Shown here piece by piece: positions 60,521 to 64,000 of a stretch of DNA of 64,000 bases. The stretch covers positions 17,886 to 81,885 of the forward strand of contig DHVR01000021.1 of the NCBI GenBank assembly GCA_002412765.1, written 5' to 3'. The notes under the pieces were generated by a model. The model had not been told where the DNA came from and did no database searches. It saw only the letters and a program-made list of their open reading frames with translations. The position numbers and the translations under genes were made by a program. Position 1 is the first letter of the stretch. Every line of letters begins with the position of its first letter. Source of the stretch: Leptolinea sp. UBA5203 (GTDB lineage: Bacteria > Chloroflexota > Anaerolineae > Anaerolineales > Anaerolineaceae).

Positions 60521-60528
60521 GGAATACC

Positions 60529-61746
60529 ATGAATCAAATCCTTAAAATGGCGTTTAGAGATTTACTGCGCAATAAAAGGCGGACGATCTTCTCCGCCCTG
60601 GCGCTTGCCCTGGGTCTGGCAATCCTCCTCTTCATGGCCGCCTTCATTAATGGGGAGATGATTAGCTCCCGCGAGACCTCCATACGTCTCTCCAGCGGTC
60701 ATCTTCAAGTGCGGGCCAAAGACTACAATCAGAATAGCAACAGCCTGCTCTGGGAAGATTTAATCGAGAATCCCACGCAGTTGGCCAACCAGGTCAATGC
60801 CATGGACGCCGTTGAAACTGCTACTCCGCGCTTGTTTGCTTCCGGACTGGTCTTTATTAAGGACCAATCCCAGGGCGTGCGCGTGATGGGAATCGACCCG
60901 GACTCCTCGGCTAATGCCCCCTATCGGGACGGTCTGGTCTCAGGAGAATTCTTGAGTGCAGACGACCGGGACGGTATCTTGATTGGTCTGCCCCTGGCAG
61001 AAAAATATAATCTACTGGTGAATGACAAATTCACCATGCTGGTAAATACCGCCAACGGCAGTGTGGACGAACAGCCGTTCATCATCCGCGGGATTTACAC
61101 CACCAATACCACCGCGCTGGATAAGGCCGTGGTGCTTCTGCCCCTTTCCAAAGCACAGGCTATCACCCAAACCAATAATCATGCCAGTATCCTTTTTGTC
61201 CTGCTGAAAAATGTGGAACAAACGGATGCCGTGGCAGCTGCCTTAACCTCCAGCAAGTATGAAATCGTGACCTGGGTTCAGATGAATGAGTTGCTGAGCT
61301 TGATTGATGAAATCTACGGGTCCTACATCTTTATCCTGTATTTGATCGTCCTGGGCATTACAGCCACGGTGGTAATCAACACCTTGATCATGTCCGTTTA
61401 TGAGCGTACTCGTGAAATAGGCATCCTCTCCGCCATCGGGATGAACAGCCGGAAGATTATGGCCCTGTTCTTTGCCGAATCCGGTTTTATCGCGATTGGC
61501 GGTATCGTCATGGGTCTGATTATTGGCGGGCTGATGGTGGCCTACGCCTCAACCGTGGGTTTCTATTTTGGCGATCTGGGAACCACCGGCATGATCATGG
61601 GAGACGTGATTTATGCGAAACTCAAGCTCAATGATGCCGTTACCCTGACCCTTTTAGCGTTTTTCGTAACTTTAGCGGCGGGTGTATACCCAGCCATCAT
61701 GGCAGCCAAAATGGAACCCGTGGAAGCCTTACACGGTGGACAGTAA
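60529..61746 (+). CDS. FtsX/MacB-type ABC transporter permease 2
   Basis: 405 aa from ATG 60529 (GAGGAA 4 nt upstream; a GTG at 60517 overlaps the previous stop). Same layout as permease 1: N-terminal helix, extracytoplasmic domain (about 50-255) and three C-terminal helices with YERTREIGILSAIGMNSRKI (about 290). The pair is homologous but not nearly identical, consistent with a heterodimeric transmembrane unit. Confidence 0.92.
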   Translation: MNQILKMAFRDLLRNKRRTIFSALALALGLAILLFMAAFINGEMISSRETSIRLSSGHLQVRAKDYNQNSNSLLWEDLIENPTQLANQVNAMDAVETATPRLFASGLVFIKDQSQGVRVMGIDPDSSANAPYRDGLVSGEFLSADDRDGILIGLPLAEKYNLLVNDKFTMLVNTANGSVDEQPFIIRGIYTTNTTALDKAVVLLPLSKAQAITQTNNHASILFVLLKNVEQTDAVAAALTSSKYEIVTWVQMNELLSLIDEIYGSYIFILYLIVLGITATVVINTLIMSVYERTREIGILSAIGMNSRKIMALFFAESGFIAIGGIVMGLIIGGLMVAYASTVGFYFGDLGTTGMIMGDVIYAKLKLNDAVTLTLLAFFVTLAAGVYPAIMAAKMEPVEALHGGQ

Positions 61747-61761
61747 GAAATGGAGTCTACA

Positions 61762-62460
61762 ATGGAAGTCACAAAAATTGAAAACGTATTCCGAACGTAC
61801 AAGATCGGAGAAATCGAAACCCTGGCCCTCAATGGCGTCAGCTTATCCATCAACAGCGGTGAATTCACTGCCCTGATCGGGCCTTCCGGCTCCGGGAAAA
61901 CCACTCTTTTACAGCTCATTGGCTGCCTGGACCAACCCACCCGTGGGAGCATTTTCCTGAACGGTAAAGATGTCAGCACGCTCAATCGAAATCAGCGCGC
62001 CGATATGCGCAGAGGAACCATCGGATTCATCTTCCAGTTCTTCGCGCTCATCCCCACCCTGACCGCTTACGAGAACATCGAGATGCCCCTCATCCTGACC
62101 GGTGTAGCGCCGGACAAGCGCCGCACTCGGGTGACGGAATTACTGAAAGCTGTGGAACTTTCCGATCACGGACATCATCGGCCAGACCAGCTCTCCGGCG
62201 GTCAGCAGCAGCGTGTGGCCATTGCCAGAGCCTTATCCACCGAACCAGCCCTCATTTTGGCCGATGAACCCACCGCCAACCTGGATACCATCAACGGGCA
62301 GCAGGTGATGGAAATTGTCAAGAAACTAAATGAAGAAACGGGCGTGACTTTCGTCTTTGCCACCCATGATCAACGGGTGATCAAATATGCCCGCCGGATC
62401 GTCACCTTACAGGACGGAAAAATCATCAAGGATGAAACCGTCAACGGAACTGGAGCATAA
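61762..62460 (+). CDS. ABC transporter ATPase, LolD/MacB-type
   Basis: 232 aa from ATG 61762 (GGAG 6 nt upstream; an ATG at 61750 lies before it). Walker A GPSGSGKTT (about 38-46), Q-loop FIFQFFALIPTLTAYEN (about 88), signature LSGGQQQRVAIARAL (about 138-152), Walker B LILADEPTANLD (about 158-169) and H-loop ATHD. Energises the two FtsX-type permeases. The stop overlaps the start region of the adaptor gene. Confidence 0.94.
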   Translation: MEVTKIENVFRTYKIGEIETLALNGVSLSINSGEFTALIGPSGSGKTTLLQLIGCLDQPTRGSIFLNGKDVSTLNRNQRADMRRGTIGFIFQFFALIPTLTAYENIEMPLILTGVAPDKRRTRVTELLKAVELSDHGHHRPDQLSGGQQQRVAIARALSTEPALILADEPTANLDTINGQQVMEIVKKLNEETGVTFVFATHDQRVIKYARRIVTLQDGKIIKDETVNGTGA

Positions 62461-62461
62461 A

Positions 62462-63673
62462 ATGAAAAGCAAAATTTTGCTTCTCCTGCTCCTGACAGCT
62501 CTGCTGGCAGGATGCTCAGGAGCAGCTCAAGCCACCCCCGAAGTGCTGCCCACCATTGTTTTAGGGGCTGACGTGCCGGGTGCGGCGGGTACCCCAGCCG
62601 CACCCGTAAGCACGGGCGGCGTGGTCGCCTCCGGGAATATTATCCCGGCTCAGGAAGCAAAAGTTTCTGCCATCCTCGGCGGGACGGTGGAGAGGGTCCA
62701 GAGCAGTGTCGGCAGCGAAATCAAAAAAGGCCAGGTGATTGTCTCGCTGGGCGGTAAAGCCCAACAGCAGGCCGCCGTGGAAGCTGCCCGTATGGAACTA
62801 CTCACCAGTCAGCAGGCCCTGGATACGTTGAAACAAGAAGCCGAGTTGGCTAAAGCTCAGGCGCAGTTGCGCCTGGCACAGGCCAGTGATGCTTTCAACG
62901 AAGCTACAAAAAAGCGCGGCTGGAAGGAATACCGCATCGGCGATGATAATCAGGTGGCTGTTGCCCGGGCGGATTTGATCGTCGCCCAGGATTGGTTGAA
63001 ACGGAAACAGGAGATGTACGGCGGCTGGGCAGAAAGCCCGGAGGATAATTTAAATAAAGCCTCCGCGCTCAGTGAGCTCTCCAATGCACAGAAGGCCGTG
63101 GACCGCGCCCAGGCAAACCTGAATTACCTGATGAACAAGCCGGACACCTATGAAGTCGCCATCGCGGATGCCAATTTGGAAATCGCGCGGGCAGAGTTGG
63201 AAGTCGCCCAGGCAGACTTTGACAAGTTCACCAACGGCCCCGATCCGGATGCCCTGGCGCTGGCAGAAACCCGCGTCAGCCAGGCACAGGCGCAATTGGA
63301 GGCCGCTGAATATGCCCTGCAAAGTCTGGACATCAAAGCGCCCTTCGATGGCACCCTCAGCAAGGTCTTCTTCCAGGTGGGAGAATGGGTGCAGCCAGGT
63401 CAACCGGTGGTTGTCGTGGCCAACTTATCCAGCTTTCAGGTGGAGACCAAGGACTTAAGCGAGCGCAATGTTGCCCAGGTTTCAGTGGGTCAAAAAGTGA
63501 GGGTGTTCATTGAGGCTCTCAACCAGACAGCCAAAGGCACCGTATTGGAAGTCGCCCCCCTGGCGGATACGCTGGGTGGGGACGTGGTCTACCGCAGCCT
63601 GATCGTGCTGGACGAAGCCCCCGAAGGTCTGCGCGCCGGCATGAGCGCCGAAGTAACCTTTATTACGGAATAA
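62462..63673 (+). CDS. Lipoprotein membrane-fusion/adaptor protein of the exporter (MacA/HlyD-like)
   Basis: 403 aa from ATG 62462 (GGAGC upstream), starting right after the ATPase stop. Lipobox LLAGC (Cys17), then a first lipoyl half GGTVERVQSSVGSEIKKGQVIVSLGG (about 73-98), a long alpha-helical coiled coil rich in Ala/Gln/Glu (about 100-280), the second lipoyl half IKAPFDGTLSKVFFQVGEWVQPGQPV (about 292-318) and a beta-barrel domain. Order and form match periplasmic adaptors of MacB systems. A lipid anchor on an adaptor suits a monoderm-like envelope, as proposed for Chloroflexota (inference). Confidence 0.9.
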   Translation: MKSKILLLLLLTALLAGCSGAAQATPEVLPTIVLGADVPGAAGTPAAPVSTGGVVASGNIIPAQEAKVSAILGGTVERVQSSVGSEIKKGQVIVSLGGKAQQQAAVEAARMELLTSQQALDTLKQEAELAKAQAQLRLAQASDAFNEATKKRGWKEYRIGDDNQVAVARADLIVAQDWLKRKQEMYGGWAESPEDNLNKASALSELSNAQKAVDRAQANLNYLMNKPDTYEVAIADANLEIARAELEVAQADFDKFTNGPDPDALALAETRVSQAQAQLEAAEYALQSLDIKAPFDGTLSKVFFQVGEWVQPGQPVVVVANLSSFQVETKDLSERNVAQVSVGQKVRVFIEALNQTAKGTVLEVAPLADTLGGDVVYRSLIVLDEAPEGLRAGMSAEVTFITE

Positions 63674-63697
63674 AGAGAAATACATTAGTTTGTACCC

Positions 63698-63731
63698 CCC
63701 CGATCGATTTGTCACGATCGGGGTTTTTTTT
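63698..63731 (+). terminator. Intrinsic terminator of the exporter operon
   Basis: Perfect 9-bp stem CCCCGATCG/CGATCGGGG (63698-63706, 63715-63723) followed by nine T's, 25 bp after the adaptor stop. Confidence 0.92.
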
Positions 63732-63830
63732 ATAAATACCCGTTCTGACATGTCATTGCGAGTAAGTCCACAGCGCTAACGCACTTCATTCTAGAGGAAA
63801 CTTGTCAGATGGGTGAAATCACTTTCGGCA

Positions 63831-63993
63831 CTTTTGTTTCTTAGGAGCCCCTATCGGCGTTGTTCAGGGTTCATTTTGGTGGGGCGTGGCAATCTCAACC
63901 CATGACGGAAATTATCCTAATCATATTATTCCCTGTCTGATGTTGAGATTGCCACGTCGGGCAAAATACGCCCTCCTCCTAAGAAACAAAAAG
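63831..63993. mobile_element. Nested inverted repeat, MITE-like
   Basis: Outer arms 63831-63847 and 63976-63993 (17 bp, one extra A in the right arm), inner arms 63885-63899 and 63942-63956 (15 bp perfect, CGTGGCAATCTCAAC). No coding sequence inside. About 163 bp in all, a size typical of MITEs or large REP-like elements. The nearby TGTCATTGCGAG (63751) resembles a widespread dispersed repeat motif. The 63732-63830 stretch holds nothing else I can support. Confidence 0.6.
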
Positions 63994-64000
63994 ACACCAA

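Overview
The window looks like a Chloroflexota (Anaerolineae-type) chromosome. I infer this from the style of the genes, not from any marker gene. The solute-binding lipoproteins carry long Ala/Pro/Glu linkers behind a lipobox, GC content is middling, peptide-transport and peptidase genes are unusually dense, and the exporter adaptor is itself a lipoprotein. There are no rRNA or tRNA genes, CRISPR arrays, transposases or phage genes. No host chromosome marker other than argG/argH is present.

From about 1.1 to 53.7 kb almost every gene is on the minus strand. Together they form one large catabolic supercluster. It holds three peptide-type ABC importers (binding protein plus two permeases each) at 1.1-4.8, 20.9-24.4 and 43.6-49.3 kb, but only one ATPase gene, a fused two-domain protein. 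Around them lie four M24-fold proteins, two C69 and two M20 dipeptidases, an S9 prolyl-oligopeptidase-type enzyme, a TldD/TldE pair, two amidohydrolases, two AstE/AspA-type deacylases, two D-2-hydroxyacid dehydrogenases, an Ldh_2 dehydrogenase, an aminotransferase, an Asp/Glu/hydantoin racemase, a NicX-like protein, two VOC proteins and an MFS transporter. At 8.3-17.6 kb there is a sub-block of a glycoside-hydrolase-like TIM barrel, two Gfo/Idh/MocA oxidoreductases, two SDRs, two DUF362 proteins and a sugar-nucleotide-epimerase-like enzyme. Many genes occur as adjacent or mirrored paralogue pairs.

A GntR/FadR-type (FCD) regulator gene sits in the middle (28.7-29.4 kb). A 16-bp motif, consensus GTC[GT]ATTGT[AC]GACAAT, occurs upstream of the regulator itself and of four other transcription units, always in the same orientation. 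I take this to be a local GntR regulon. A second palindrome, TTCCA-N5-TGGAA, lies upstream of the first and third transporter blocks and suggests another, unidentified regulator. The inferred scheme is import of small peptides or peptide-like conjugates, hydrolysis by the intracellular peptidases and amidohydrolases, and handling of D/L amino-acid or 2-oxoacid products. The actual substrate cannot be read from the sequence. All four M24 proteins lack part of the metal-ligand set, so C-N hydrolysis of the creatinase or ectoine-hydrolase kind is an alternative to plain peptidase activity.

From 53.8 kb the strand switches to plus. A PIG-L deacetylase is followed by a gene-free repeat island (54.6-55.4 kb, with a roughly 158-bp tandem repeat), then argG-argH. 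argG has a promoter, a possible Arg-rich leader peptide and a terminator in its leader. After that come an autoregulated-looking TetR gene and a MacAB-like exporter operon (two FtsX-type permeases, an ATPase and a lipoprotein adaptor). The window ends in a nested inverted repeat that resembles a MITE. At the far left a partial amino-acid-type binding lipoprotein runs off the edge.
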